Of a DNA stretch of 64,000 nucleotides, positions 63,294 through 64,000 are shown piece by piece. The notes below the pieces were generated by a model that saw only the letters and a list, made by a program, of their open reading frames with translations, ran no database searches and had not been told where the DNA came from. The stretch is from Bacteroidota bacterium. Its GTDB lineage: Bacteria > Bacteroidota > Bacteroidia > Chitinophagales > Chitinophagaceae. Every line of letters begins with the position of its first letter. Position 1 is the first letter of the stretch. The stretch covers positions 79,778-143,777 of the forward strand of contig VGGV01000004.1 in NCBI GenBank assembly GCA_016868455.1, given 5' to 3'. Made by a program: the position numbers and the translations under genes.

Positions 63294-63345
63294 AATAACA
63301 GCTCTTTTGACGTTAATGTACTTTAAAACTTTCGTCCGGTTTGGT

Positions 63346-63909
63346 TTAGGTGGTGTTTTTCTCCAGCATTTTTTTAAGGTTTTGTTTGGCCCGGTGCATT
63401 AGTGACTCCACGGCAGGAAGCGATGTTTTCATTACTTCGCTAATCTCCTGGTAACTAAGGTCTTCCAGCTTGTAAAGAGTGAATGCAATCTTTTGATTTT
63501 CGGGCAGTCGGGAAATGGCCCTAAAAAGTTTGGCCGCATTCTCTTTTCTTTCCAGAGCCACTCCCGGGTGGTTAAAATCCGGCAACTCAAAAACCGGCTC
63601 ATTGCCCTCACCAAAAAGCCGCTGAATGAATCCAAACCGTTTCTTGCTTTTACGGCTGCGCAACAGGTCTAATGAACGGGTGGTAGCAATGCGATATAGC
63701 CAGGTGGAAATTTTGGCCTCTCCTTTAAAATGGCCAATGGAGCGATAAGCCTGGATAAAAACCTCCTGTGACACATCTTCGGCATCCTCGGCGTTTTGTA
63801 CAATCCCCAGGGCGGTATTATACACCCTGTCCTGGTAAGTTTCTACCAGGTACCTGAAAGCGGCTTCATCCCTGTTGCGGAGACGTTGTATCAGTTCCTG
63901 TTCGTTCAA
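63346..63909 (-). CDS. ECF-family RNA polymerase sigma factor (cassette 2)
   Basis: A 187-residue ECF sigma factor. Region 2 (about 10-85) shows DRVYNTALGIVQNAEDAEDVSQ and STWLYRIATTRSLDLLR; region 4 (about 125-180) shows LPENQKIAFTLYKLEDLSYQEIS and the recognition helix ending at HRAKQNLKK. Between them is a linker of about 35 residues, somewhat longer than usual. It heads the three-gene cassette on the minus strand. The 91 bases upstream contain a terminator for an off-window gene and no obvious promoter. Confidence 0.93.
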   Translation of the reverse strand: MNEQELIQRLRNRDEAAFRYLVETYQDRVYNTALGIVQNAEDAEDVSQEVFIQAYRSIGHFKGEAKISTWLYRIATTRSLDLLRSRKSKKRFGFIQRLFGEGNEPVFELPDFNHPGVALERKENAAKLFRAISRLPENQKIAFTLYKLEDLSYQEISEVMKTSLPAVESLMHRAKQNLKKMLEKNTT

Positions 63910-63966
63910 TGGCTCATATGGTTTTTTAACAGTGTAACTTACAAAAACATGTTTTTATTTAAATGT

Positions 63967-63993
63967 AAAAAGACAGCTTGCTGCTGTCTTTTT
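63967..63993. terminator. Terminator at the right edge
   Basis: AAAAAGACAGC (63967-63977) pairs perfectly with GCTGTCTTTTT (63983-63993), loop of five bases. Since the sigma gene reads away from it, it probably ends a minus-strand gene beyond the window. Confidence 0.85.
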
Positions 63994-64000
63994 AAAGTAG

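Noticed and set aside
1..64000. tRNA, rRNA, CRISPR, prophage or insertion-sequence content
   Set aside because: Read for tRNA-like arms, regularly spaced repeats, transposase or integrase reading frames and phage genes; none could be supported.

Overview
The window is a gene-dense stretch of a Bacteroidota chromosome, most likely from the Chitinophagaceae or a close relative. Direct signs are a type IX secretion (T9SS) sorting domain at the end of a 1158-residue secreted protein, repeated -7 promoter boxes of the form TAnnTTTG just upstream of genes, almost no Shine-Dalgarno sequences, split transketolase and fused 2-oxoacid:ferredoxin oxidoreductase subunits, DUF3857 transglutaminases, OprO/P-type porin, and several short GC-rich intergenic palindromes. 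I saw no rRNA, tRNA, CRISPR array, insertion sequence or prophage. No intergenic stretch without a gene exceeds 300 bases.

Layout. 1-5.4 kb (minus strand): the ATP synthase a subunit (cut by the left edge), an exporter-type ABC transporter, and a secreted protein with a possible caspase-fold His/Cys dyad. 5.6-12.2 kb: a PhoB/PhoR-like two-component pair, dCMP deaminase, a small lipoprotein, a phosphate-selective-porin homologue, a DUF47/PhoU-like protein and a Pit phosphate transporter, which together look like a phosphate module. 12.2-16.3 kb: galE, the C-terminal half of transketolase, and a three-gene ECF sigma cassette. 16.3-23.3 kb (minus): MBL hydrolase and the rod-shape genes rodA, mrdA, mreD, mreC, mreB. 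23.4-30.6 kb: TSUP permease, a small beta-barrel protein, tryptophan 2,3-dioxygenase, purD and two POT peptide transporters.

30.6-31.6 kb is scrambled: a DUF1501 C-terminal remnant and an OPT transporter 3' remnant lie head to head, followed by a gene that has lost its signal peptide. 32-38.9 kb: exported Rid-family protein, korA, and a tandem pair of DUF3857/transglutaminase proteins, one with a catalytic triad and one apparently without. 39.1-40.5 kb: a NADase-type glycan-binding plus Hint protein broken by one in-frame stop, next to a truncated AIM24/TIGR00266 remnant. 40.6-44.4 kb: an M16 peptidase lipoprotein and a barrel protein. 44.5-51.4 kb (minus): a tripartite RND efflux operon led by its TetR regulator, with a palindrome set inside its promoter. 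51.6-57 kb: DUF502 protein, zinc-dependent phospholipase C-like protein and the T9SS cargo. 57-62.5 kb: serC, DUF1015, a TPR-like protein and a long-chain acyl-CoA ligase. 62.5-64 kb (minus): a second ECF cassette with the same three-part plan as the first.

The most unusual things here are the decayed or rearranged loci near 30.8, 31.5, 39.6 and 40.36 kb, the matched pair of ECF cassettes that share a P-x-G-[YF]-F motif in their putative anti-sigma proteins, the caspase-like protein, and the palindromic operator in the efflux promoter. I did not find a clearly new multi-gene defence or biosynthetic system.
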